Assembly (NCBI GenBank): GCA_028727105.1
Contig: JAQYOU010000074.1
Coordinates: 1-50,460, forward strand
Length of the DNA: 50,460 nt
Direction of reading: 5' to 3'
Origin: a bacterium
GTDB lineage: Bacteria > Bacillota > Clostridia > Lachnospirales > Lachnospiraceae
Shown: positions 27,101 to 33,369 of the stretch, piece by piece
Layout: each line of letters begins with the position of its first letter
How positions within the stretch are numbered: position 1 is the first letter of the stretch
Position numbers and translations under genes: made by a program
The notes under the pieces: generated by a model
The model's database searches: none
What the model was told of the DNA's origin: nothing
Seen by the model: the letters and a program-made list of their open reading frames with translations, nothing else

Positions 27101-29332
27101 TACACCTTCCAATGCAAACTCAATATCGCCGTCTTCGATATTCTTTTTGTTAATTTGAAATGAAACATCTTTTCCTTCGCCGGTGATGTTACCTTCATCA
27201 GTCTTCAGATTTTTTATGTGTAAAGTGTAATCACTGTCACTTGCATCTGACGGCAATGGATCCTGCAAGGTGTTTCCTTCATCATCAACGATTGCATAGT
27301 GAACACCCTTCTTCAATTCGAAGTAATATCCCGTACCATATTTTGGATCATCAATGACGATGACCGGATCCACCGGCTTCGCATTATAAGTAAACGGTGC
27401 ATTATTAATTCTTGCATCTCTGATATTGACAGGTTTAATATTAAATCTTTTTGAAAGACTACCAACAAAACCACTATCTTCTTTAGCTGTAATGGTTACT
27501 GTAGCTTCATCTTCTACATTAATATTATTCGTATAATTAACCTCAAAATCAGTTCCTTCATTCAGAGGAATCCCGTTATATGTCACTTCCACTGCAGGTG
27601 TTTTTTTCTGACCATCATAGTAAATATTCCCCTCTGACGGAATTGATAAAGTTGCCTGATCCATATCTACTTCTAAGATTTTATATGTCTTTTCAAGGTT
27701 GTGTCCTTCATACATACCTTGTCCGATAATACTAATCTTTTTTAGACCCGGTTTTTTCATGTTTTCCGACTCTGAAGAAGACATTGCCTGTTCGCGTGTT
27801 AAGCCATCAGAAAAAATGGGCGCCCCTGTTGAACTGTCTGTACCTTTTTGATAGCTATAATACACTTTATAATGAGCATTTTCTATCAATATGGTTTCGT
27901 TCACATTTGCATTAATAATCTTAATCCCATCATTTAACGAACTACTATCATTCTGAAACGGTATCTGCACAGTTCCTGTATATGGCAATTCAATATTGTC
28001 CTCAGCAGTATACCCATCATCTCCTCGCTTAAACTTGATCGTCTGAAATCTCAGGTCACTAGCGATGGAATATGGAATTTCCAGCACGCCTTCATACACA
28101 TCTGTAGCAACTTTGATCGACATTTTTGCAATTCCGACTGCCGTATTATCCGTACAAGTAACCGAATATAAATCCTTCGAAATAGCGCCGTCTTGCGTTT
28201 CAACAGATGAAATATTTGGCACAACGGCATTTCCTTCTTGCCAATCCATAACCAAAGACTTATGTCCTGGATGTGCCGGATTAATGTCAAATCGTTCTCC
28301 ATTTTGTGTTACAAAAACAAATAAATCGTTCACAGGCTTTCCTGTAACATGATAATCTGCTGTTTCACAACTTTCAGAAAACAATTCTGTTCCAATTGTT
28401 TCATATTCGCCTTGTGATGCTGAGCCAAAATCAACCTTAACAGCATAATCACCTGCTGATTTTACATCATTGCTCGGATCTCCACCATTCCTACGGTGTG
28501 TATAGAAAATACAGTTCTTGTCTATTTCTCCAATGATCAGATCGTTTGATATATCTTTAATAGCTACTGTTGGTTGAAATTTATTTCCTGAATATGTCTG
28601 CTGTCCATTTGCTTCATAAGTACCACCATTTTTGAAAACGATCTGATATTTGCTACTATATGACCCAATATCATATGCTGCAGTGCAACTTACTTTTACG
28701 TTATTCAATTCTTCTGCATTTGAATAATTATTTTTTACAGCATCTGAAAAAGTTACCAAACACTCCTGCGTACCAGATGTTTTAATCGAAGCTATTGTAT
28801 AACCTTTTTGGGAATCATATGGTATTTTTATTATTTTATTATTATCTGTAACTATATTGCTATTTAACAAAGTAGGAACTGTCCCATTTGCATCTTTGAT
28901 CAAAACAATTTTTCCTGTATCAACACTAAAGTTAACATTTGCTATTTTTGCTTTCTGTATCGTTAATGTTCCAACACTACCGGAAAACGCGTATGTGTTA
29001 TCCTCCACATATATTTTATATACACCTGCATCAACCGGGGCATCTACGCGCACGCCGTCCTTTTCATAATATAAATCACAATCTGCATTGGGAAGCTCTG
29101 GATCAATACGGTCTAATGTTGCTGTATGGGGCTTCCCATCATATATGATATCATCATCAACGGTAACCGTTATTTCATGACTTGCATTAGATCCTCCGCC
29201 GCCCTTCACGCTCACAGAAATAGGCGTGGTAGTCGTCGCCGCCTTCGCCTTCGGCACCACCTGCACCATTCCTATGATCATACAGATACATAATGCCACC
29301 GATAATAATTTTTTCTTTACATCCCTGTACAT
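21182..29332 (-). CDS. Giant secreted repeat protein with MBG-like domains and two C-terminal fibronectin III domains
   Basis: A 2,716-residue extracellular protein. Residues 1-31 are a signal peptide (hydrophobic core V-A-L-C-I-C-M-I-I-G-M-V, cut after A-K-A). Residues 32 to about 2,540 are built from more than twenty divergent units of 80-100 residues, each with Y-x-G-x-x-I-x-P-x-V-x-V, then G-T-D-Y-x-V-x-Y-x-N-N-x-N-V-G-x-A, then T-V-T-G-x-G-N-Y-x-G-S. They resemble MBG-type Ig-like domains. The last 180 residues are two fibronectin III domains (T-L-T-W-T-K-V-S-K-A-T-G-Y-E). No sorting signal, SLH, choline-binding or membrane segment is seen, so its anchorage is unexplained. ATG 29332 is chosen because it precedes the signal peptide and follows AAAGGA; the longer frame adds an unlikely 30 residues. 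The copies are most uniform near the C-terminal end. First gene of the sortase operon. Confidence 0.88.
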   Translation of the reverse strand: MYRDVKKKLLSVALCICMIIGMVQVVPKAKAATTTTPISVSVKGGGGSNASHEITVTVDDDIIYDGKPHTATLDRIDPELPNADCDLYYEKDGVRVDAPVDAGVYKIYVEDNTYAFSGSVGTLTIQKAKIANVNFSVDTGKIVLIKDANGTVPTLLNSNIVTDNNKIIKIPYDSQKGYTIASIKTSGTQECLVTFSDAVKNNYSNAEELNNVKVSCTAAYDIGSYSSKYQIVFKNGGTYEANGQQTYSGNKFQPTVAIKDISNDLIIGEIDKNCIFYTHRRNGGDPSNDVKSAGDYAVKVDFGSASQGEYETIGTELFSESCETADYHVTGKPVNDLFVFVTQNGERFDINPAHPGHKSLVMDWQEGNAVVPNISSVETQDGAISKDLYSVTCTDNTAVGIAKMSIKVATDVYEGVLEIPYSIASDLRFQTIKFKRGDDGYTAEDNIELPYTGTVQIPFQNDSSSLNDGIKIINANVNETILIENAHYKVYYSYQKGTDSSTGAPIFSDGLTREQAMSSSESENMKKPGLKKISIIGQGMYEGHNLEKTYKILEVDMDQATLSIPSEGNIYYDGQKKTPAVEVTYNGIPLNEGTDFEVNYTNNINVEDEATVTITAKEDSGFVGSLSKRFNIKPVNIRDARINNAPFTYNAKPVDPVIVIDDPKYGTGYYFELKKGVHYAIVDDEGNTLQDPLPSDASDSDYTLHIKNLKTDEGNITGEGKDVSFQINKKNIEDGDIEFALEGVNGDNREIEWNGGETKPTIRTSLREGDYHAEYVCGIDKIGVVTGASVTISGDEKNYTGTITLRYTITPRKLDSSPCEITTELTGSVGAYQIRMKVVDPNVTLGSKNLVKDDDYEIVSVFYSDGISENPVEIITPDYTPFSDGITVKKAGKYSITIKGKAGSRYSDIEGHTLTVEQTCGTDLSANGSYVSIGTGEFGLSFSHVYNGTVITPAAFTLRKSDGTPLESNESCFTVKYLKQSKTNTSEYEYVDKPTAIGTYYLVATGNPAKGFFGTTQRTAKKTEEYSAYYMITAPVWSVTNPITVELVSSGSITYDPSGTEKPQVVASYGGISLTEGTDFEVVWPKDQAGYNVITIRGIGNYKYEKGEVKNEVSKTYYVNPINIATNKKITEVTPPAEYGKDDIGFKLYFNGKELDPETSYTYQVSGSAIRDDVNNTYKTTYVVKGKQPNFTGTREVSVEVYRNVITSVTEVDGKDALEGKEPGFYVVWNQGEMVIPASQAAIDEQGRDPVKPELFKIYHKKENGTVVSLKKGTSETDPDGDYYIAGYGANNVAGYYENNKVIIQGINRYDGRPELKFCLYTDISGAKTTDTSFIKSSGSKITKARWNAAVASAEGAGSLIQLSNIDQSGGQISPDEYTIVWDTRLYNPDGTMADPDAEDDYVVRIIGGETAPHFYRNELSIKFSIVNDFSEVDVIAEKVVYTATPAALGRNDLRVTLGNAELIRDVDYEVLEDTYRDNRAIGKASVTLKGKGNYEGTKTITFDVVYPFNNMVFFIEKGNNEFVNSSESNLEYVYTGQQITPAVHAFCSCDIPANVDKTDYDAVRQSTNEVPISLYEVEYGSNTESGTNKGSIAIRGAYFTGQDAWNKLFTIQKASIKRYPQGEVIYTIGNGTGELSLTYTGKPFTEEELGIRLSYKGRLLTSGDQYDYVIGGIDKAIDVTNNGVITVHGVNNFQDTYDLNIQVGEKSLADSDVTGDDIELVYTGDSIDKAVKEKVKLVHGGYRNLILDTDYEVEGYYSDIWCRNQILDSDRNPIAPSAQGTYYVKLKGLGNYTDDKVLEVVVGKREMSDTSGFKITFASSIDCPLDSTGKPICVYNGSEHKPEIIVTYGQTRLEKGTDYSVTYSNNKNASTEGAPATITVTALPNSNYDGSVTENFVIQPKNIAKLSTDTNTMIYSQVAENYAFTGQSVEPVMVIQDMETGLTLMEDPSTTDLTPGTDYKINYESEYKALEVEAGAPLHSYAGQVTMTIVGQGNYTGTQQFTYYIGEDISKSYTLINGMLAVSTEYNGLVQAPNESDITVRWEADTDLTDESGAKRYDIAYYKDGFEKSNLVTRDQFVNAGTYYIAVCGVPSKGTYAKSSINNSCVYTINPRSIAPAYILVSGYDGTYYYTGQPIQPKGLSVEDTDLPISSDPNDPQRRSVKLTNGLDYELSYLNNVSAGKASIIVTGKGNYTGSRAAYFNILSSNAGGNNTWDGSSEGTGSISNGTTTIAASDIILGYDNSVYDCMMYNGYERIPTVNIAGISNNEFIIIASNNIRPGIATLTITGRGNNFTGTIIKNYKIKADLSYYGTIATIADQVYSGYQITPHVTLTCGGNLLNQGSDYTVTYLNNTNVGKATVMATATSDSYYIGSATGTFNISNTAGGMEITGYGSAYTYTGYPIAPDVVVTMNGRVLNRGTDYTVTYSNNTNVGTATMTVTGIGSFSGTKTITYAIEAKNIENCLTTAVTSYQYTGSTYTPSVTVTDSTNGKTLVAGTDYTITYSNNTNPGTASITVTALSKNYTGSKVIPFKITSAAVSGLRTSTIKNNSIKLAWSAQDYADGYQICNSSNRVVATTNKNSYTVSGLTSCTTYKFKVRSYVENADGSVSYGNFSTAVSAKTLLNTPKLTAKSTSKGKVTLTWTKVSKATGYEIFYSTKKNGIYTRLKTVSKSSARKYVDSGLASGEKYYYTIRAYRTSNGVKTYSNYNTIKSVKVK

Positions 29333-29420
29333 ACGCACGCCCATCCTTTCGATTGGTTTCCTTTTGTCCGGGCACGTTCCATTGCCCGAATACTTTATGA
29401 TAAAAAGATTATTGTCTGAC
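29333..29420 (-). promoter_or_regulatory. Structured leader of the giant surface protein
   Basis: On the minus strand two hairpins precede the start codon: CGGGCA/TGCCCG around a short loop, then ACCAATC-GAAA-GGATGGG, a GAAA-tetraloop hairpin that ends about 6 bases before the ATG. The second resembles one arm of c-di-GMP-I riboswitches, but the remaining conserved parts are missing. A regulatory role is possible but unproven. Confidence 0.35.
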
Positions 29421-29555
29421 AATTTTTAAAATTTTACAGACCTATCCCATGTATTGCTTTCCTTATATTTCGGTAATTTTTGGATGAACTTTATAGTATT
29501 CTGAAAAAATTTTCAGCCATTTTTTCAACAAAAATTCAGCAATTTACTGCATCAT

Positions 29556-29792
29556 CTAGAACATGATCCGCTCCTCAAATACACTTACATTCGGTATATC
29601 AACTGCACTTTCCAGCCATCGCATCAATCCTCTATAATTTTTCTGTCTCCGAATCTCTTGCCTAATATCTTCCGTTATCTTCCCTTTTGTGGACAGTACA
29701 GAGAATAGAGCTGCTTGTGCTGCATCTATCTTTCCCCATTCATACGCTTCATTCTGCATTTCTTTAAGAGCTTCTTTTAATTCCTCCGTCAT
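29556..29792 (-). pseudogene. C-terminal fragment of an Rpn-like nuclease family protein
   Basis: A 78-residue frame (M-T-E-E-L-K-E-A-L onward) that is helical and charged, ending L-M-R-W-L-E-S-A-V-D-I-P-N-V. The pattern G-K-I-T-E-D-I-R-x-x-I with a downstream L-x-x-L-M-R-W-L resembles the tail of Rpn/transposase_31 proteins, whose PD-(D/E)XK nuclease half is absent here. Its ribosome site (AAGGA, 11 bases away) is poor. It could be a decayed mobile-element gene or a short independent protein. Family call is tentative. Confidence 0.4.
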
Positions 29793-29910
29793 ACCTAAAT
29801 TTTTCCTTTTTACCTCGGTTTTCTTTTCTATATAGAGGATGATCCTTCTATATGTTATGACTAACAATAACATACACATCATCCTATGTCATTGACGGCA
29901 TACGATAAAT

Positions 29911-29954
29911 AAAGCGACAGTGAACACGTCTTTTTATCGGTTCACCACCGCTTT
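29911..29954. terminator. Probable terminator after the DUF4276 gene
   Basis: AAAGCG and CGCTTT with a second pairing block GTGAAC/GTTCAC around a 15-base loop, separated by a 3-base internal loop. T-rich tracts flank both sides. It follows the DUF4276 stop on the minus strand. Confidence 0.65.
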
Positions 29955-29982
29955 GTTTTAACTTCGTATAGATCCCTTTATT

Positions 29983-30525
29983 TTATCCACACATTTTTTG
30001 AACACCCTGGATGAACATTTGAAAACTAACAGAAGTGTTTCTATCAATATCTATGTACTGCGCGATTCGTTTTGCTCCCGCGATCTGTTGATGTTCTGGC
30101 AACAATTTCTGTAATTCGCGCTTAGGAGATACGATATCATCCGGTACTCTATAGGTTCGTTTTCTACCGACTTTACTTAAATCTTTCCCATAGGCCTGTT
30201 CTACCGCCTTTAAATCTCCCCAGTACCATGCCTCCAACTCATGACATGCTATCCTTACCAACACATTCCGATCATATCCGGTGCACAAATCTAACAATTC
30301 CTGCTTTAGTATTTTACAATCATTGGAATCCTGATCCTGCACAACAATAAATTTGGAATCGGGAACATTCCATGCCTTTAGCTTTATCGGGAGTGATTTT
30401 TTCAGATCCGCTTTCCCCTCATGTGGAATCGTAAAAAAGCTAACATTCGCAGGCAGAATCTTCGGCAATAAATTGTCCAAAAATACTTTCATGGATTTCT
30501 CTTCCAGTAAAAAGACTAATTTCAT
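29983..30525 (-). CDS. DUF4276 (TOPRIM-like) protein paired with an AAA ATPase
   Basis: About 180 residues with the DUF4276 motifs: L-L-E-E-K-S near 6-11, I-P-H-E-G-K-A-D-L at 33-41, V-V-Q-D-Q-D-S-N-D-C at 61-70, and R-I-A-C-H-E-L-E-A-W-Y near 95. The early Glu plus D-x-D-x-x-D fits the metal site of TOPRIM-like nucleases. The ATG is 2 bp after the stop of the AAA ATPase gene, with GGAGG inside the end of that gene, so the two are translationally coupled. DUF4276/OLD-TOPRIM proteins commonly pair with ABC-type ATPases in defence modules such as PARIS- or AbiL-like systems. That this pair defends against phage is inference; the pair could also have a housekeeping role. Confidence 0.8.
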   Translation of the reverse strand: MKLVFLLEEKSMKVFLDNLLPKILPANVSFFTIPHEGKADLKKSLPIKLKAWNVPDSKFIVVQDQDSNDCKILKQELLDLCTGYDRNVLVRIACHELEAWYWGDLKAVEQAYGKDLSKVGRKRTYRVPDDIVSPKRELQKLLPEHQQIAGAKRIAQYIDIDRNTSVSFQMFIQGVQKMCG

Positions 30526-30527
30526 AC

Positions 30528-31700
30528 CTATCCCTCCGTAAGCAAGCCCTGTTTCCACAATGCTCCTGGCAAGTCTCCTGCCTCATACAAAGATTTCGCC
30601 AAAGTATTATCCGATGCTTTGTGTATGGTTGTAAAGCCGTCCTTCTTTTCAAAATAAAAGATCTCATCTAAGGCAATCGCATTCAAAAAATCTGGCGAAT
30701 GTGTGGAAACAAACACCTGTCCACCGGTATTTGCATAGATACGAAACTCTTCTGCCAGTTCTTCCAAAAGTTCCGGATACAACTGGTTTTCAGGTTCTTC
30801 CACGCAGAGCAGGGCATGCTGCGACGGATCATTCAGCAATACCAAATACGTAAACATTTTTATCGTTCCATCAGATACAAATTTTGAAGAAAACGGATTT
30901 TTAAATTTTCCATCCTGAAAGCGAAGCACAATATATCCATCCTGCGTCTCTTGTGCTTCTACATGCTCTATACCGGGTACGCGCTGCTGCATTTTCTCAA
31001 TAATTAATTGAAAGCGTTCCGGATAATTATCATAAATGTACTTTGTCACCGCAGACAGATTATCACCCGTTCGTGACAGTTGTTCGCTATAAGACGCTTC
31101 CTGCCGCTCCCGAACTGCATCAATGCGAAAGTCTGCAACATACCAGTCTTCTATCAATCGTCGGAAGGTTGACACTGCCTCGAATTCCTTAAATTGTCCC
31201 AAACCCTTGATCGCTAGAATATCAGGCGAATCCAGTTTTTGCGGTTTTCTGGTTGCAAGATTTACATCTTCATAGGAATTTAGCGTACCGGCTGCTGCAA
31301 CACCCTCTCCATACGCAAAGTCCAGTATTTTCCACGGAGCTCCCTTTTGTCCACGTCGAAAACGGAGGATCTCTTTTTTTACTACTGCTTTTTGTTTGTC
31401 ATCCAAACCGATTACAATTTCATATGTGATCAAAGGTTCATCCTGAGATGGTCTGAATTTTATCTCAATCTCAATATCTCCATCCTGTTCACGCGAGATG
31501 ACTTCTCGAAATCCGCCTCGTTTTGCCAACGCAGCTTTGACATTACTTCCCAAACAATCATGCAGGAAACCAAACACATCAAAAAACGTGGTCTTTCCCA
31601 CTCCATTTTTCCCTAAAAATACTGCCAAATTTGATATATCTTTTATTTCAACATTTTGGAAGACCTTGTAGTTGCGTATTTTTAATGACTCGATTTTCAT
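30528..31700 (-). CDS. AAA family (ABC-type, OLD-like) ATPase of a two-gene defence-like module
   Basis: A cytoplasmic ATPase of about 390 residues. The N-terminus K-I-E-S-L-K-I-R-N-Y-K-V-F opens the SMC/RecF-like fold, with Walker A G-K-N-G-V-G-K-T at 30-37. A regulatory middle region (residues 60-220) contains the Q-loop area. The ABC-type signature lies near S-D-G-T (about 280), Walker B is L-L-C-V-E-E-P-E-N near 300-308, and the switch His is in S-T-H-S-P near 333. The sequence fits AAA_21/AAA_15 ATPases found in phage-defence pairs with TOPRIM proteins. ATG 31700 follows GGAGGGG. The promoter at 31726 serves it. It is AT-richer than its neighbours to the eye, which hints at transfer. Confidence 0.85.
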   Translation of the reverse strand: MKIESLKIRNYKVFQNVEIKDISNLAVFLGKNGVGKTTFFDVFGFLHDCLGSNVKAALAKRGGFREVISREQDGDIEIEIKFRPSQDEPLITYEIVIGLDDKQKAVVKKEILRFRRGQKGAPWKILDFAYGEGVAAAGTLNSYEDVNLATRKPQKLDSPDILAIKGLGQFKEFEAVSTFRRLIEDWYVADFRIDAVRERQEASYSEQLSRTGDNLSAVTKYIYDNYPERFQLIIEKMQQRVPGIEHVEAQETQDGYIVLRFQDGKFKNPFSSKFVSDGTIKMFTYLVLLNDPSQHALLCVEEPENQLYPELLEELAEEFRIYANTGGQVFVSTHSPDFLNAIALDEIFYFEKKDGFTTIHKASDNTLAKSLYEAGDLPGALWKQGLLTEG

Positions 31701-31725
31701 GTTTGGTGCCCCTCCTTTTCCATCT

Positions 31726-31754
31726 ATTATATAGCTTTTTGCCTGTAAAGTAAA
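31726..31754 (-). promoter_or_regulatory. Sigma-A promoter of the ATPase-DUF4276 pair
   Basis: On the minus strand TTTACT, a 17-base spacer and TATAAT, 25 bases before the ATPase start. It lies just downstream of the terminator of the previous gene, so the pair is an independent transcription unit. Confidence 0.7.
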
Positions 31755-31759
31755 CAAAC

Positions 31760-31781
31760 GACCGCAGATCTCTCTGCGGTC
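31760..31781 (-). terminator. Terminator after the gene at 31794-33182
   Basis: GACCGCAG and CTGCGGTC form a perfect 8 bp stem around six bases. The following tract, GTTTGTTTACTTTAC, is T-rich though broken. Confidence 0.7.
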
Positions 31782-31793
31782 AACATTTACACA

Positions 31794-33182
31794 TTAATAT
31801 ACCAGATCATACACATACTGGATGCCCCCATCCCGCTGGTCATTGACCAGAAAGCCGATCTGGGAGCTGTTATAATACCATTCTCCAATGGTGATGGTTC
31901 CGTTCCAGTTCAGGAAATAGTCGCCCTGTGTGGTCACGGAATTGCCGTCATCGTCCTGAATGAAGCCGATCCCCGTGCCGTTGCCCCGCAGGATCAGGTA
32001 TCCGTCCTTCTTTCCGTCATGCAGCTCGTAGGCCACGCTTGCCACCGGGGCCAGGGTCTGCTGGGAGCAGGACAGGCTCTCTGCCGAGCCGTCGGCATGC
32101 TTTAACTGAATGTTTGGGGTCAGATCCGGCAGATTATGGGCAACCGGATTGGTTCCCAAACGCACCAGTGTGCTTCCGTCAAAAAATCCACCCTCTAAAA
32201 AAGCGTCATAATAAGCTTCTTTTTCGCTGTCAGACAGCTTCATGTCATAGATGACGTAACTGAAGGTTTTCTCCATGTCCTCAGCCACATATTCTTTTAT
32301 CTCGGCATCGGAGAAGTCAAAGCGTCCATAGCTGTATGCCAGCTGTGCAGCCGTCCGCTGCTGGTAATCCATCATCTTTTTTACAAGATTCACCTTACTG
32401 CTGCCGTCTGTGACCGCTTCGCCTGCCGGCGTCTGCTGCTCACTGCTGCCGGGAACTCCGGCTGCTGAGGCCTGTGCGATCGTTGCCTTCAGATCCGTGA
32501 TCGCCTGCGGTTCGTTAAAGCTGTTATTGACCAGCTCTCCCGCCGTGATCAGCTTCACATAGATCTCTTCGATCTGTTCGTCCGAATATTTGGAAACATT
32601 TTCGTCTGCAAGATTGATGCAGTAGGCTTCCGATATCTGCCCGTTGGCATCTGCCAGCGCGGCGTCTGCCTCCTCGCCAAGGACGTTCTTATAATAATTG
32701 TAAAAGCTGGTCTGCAGCTCTACCTGATTCTTTGCATAGGCAAGCACCAGATTCCGATGGATATTCTCTTTCTCCGTGCTCTCCTGCCCGCTCAGCCCCG
32801 GCAGCACCTCAGGGATCACAAATTTTGCTGCCACCAACAGCGCAATGATGATCATTCCGATCAAAATATTTCGCTTTGTGATGATATGAACCTTTTTTTC
32901 TTTTTTCTTCGCCGCGGGCTTTGCGTGGCCTGCGGACGGTCCATCTGCCGGTTTTGCTTCTGCTGCCGTCTTTTCCAACTTTTCCACAAATTTCTCACCA
33001 TAGGATGACACAAAAACCTGGTTGTCAGCTATTTCCTTTAATACAGCCCTTGCCTCCGCCGGCTTTGTGATGTCATGCTTTTCCATGATGGACTTGATCT
33101 TTTTTAAGTCTTTTGAAGCATCCAGATACTCCTGTTCGCTGTCGAATTCCAGATCTCCCAGCTTCCATTTTTTCTCTGCCAT
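31794..33182 (-). CDS. Membrane protein sharing the sortase's N-terminal domain; function unknown
   Basis: A 462-residue protein. Residues 1-72 (K-W-K-L-G-D-L-E-F-D-S-E-Q-E-Y-L-D) align almost without gaps to the N-terminal 73 residues of the class B sortase at 20001. A basic linker (K-P-A-A-K-K-K-E-K-K) and one membrane helix (about 107-127) follow, in the same layout as the sortase. The extracellular part has a helical region (130-230) and a C-terminal beta-rich domain of about 160 residues with D-G-Y-L-I-L-R-G-N-G-T-G. No sortase motif is seen outside. ATG 33182 follows GGGAGA. It lies upstream of the ATPase pair and 9 kb from the sortase, on the same strand. I recognise no named family for the whole protein. 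Confidence 0.75.
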   Translation of the reverse strand: MAEKKWKLGDLEFDSEQEYLDASKDLKKIKSIMEKHDITKPAEARAVLKEIADNQVFVSSYGEKFVEKLEKTAAEAKPADGPSAGHAKPAAKKKEKKVHIITKRNILIGMIIIALLVAAKFVIPEVLPGLSGQESTEKENIHRNLVLAYAKNQVELQTSFYNYYKNVLGEEADAALADANGQISEAYCINLADENVSKYSDEQIEEIYVKLITAGELVNNSFNEPQAITDLKATIAQASAAGVPGSSEQQTPAGEAVTDGSSKVNLVKKMMDYQQRTAAQLAYSYGRFDFSDAEIKEYVAEDMEKTFSYVIYDMKLSDSEKEAYYDAFLEGGFFDGSTLVRLGTNPVAHNLPDLTPNIQLKHADGSAESLSCSQQTLAPVASVAYELHDGKKDGYLILRGNGTGIGFIQDDDGNSVTTQGDYFLNWNGTITIGEWYYNSSQIGFLVNDQRDGGIQYVYDLVY

Positions 33183-33230
33183 GATTTTCTCCCGTGTTCA
33201 TTCTGATTGTGCATTTCAAAAACATTTTAT

Positions 33231-33262
33231 TTCAGGGGAAATTCTTCCGAATCCCCCCTGAA
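33231..33262 (-). terminator. Terminator after the RsiV-like gene
   Basis: TTCAGGGGG pairs with CCCCTGAA, with a further small TTC/GAA pairing inside. It lies about 100 bp after the gene; a broken T-tract follows. Confidence 0.65.
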
Positions 33263-33369
33263 CAAAAAACTGTTTCCAGCACTATCATACCCGAATCACA
33301 TATATCATGCAAGAGACTTTTTCTGCTGCCCGATCCTTTCATCCCACGCAGTTGCCCTGCTTTGGAAGC

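Noticed and set aside
29333-29420. A full c-di-GMP-I riboswitch before the giant gene
   Set aside because: Only the GAAA-tetraloop arm is present; the ACGCAAAGCC block and the second arm are missing and the start codon follows too closely.
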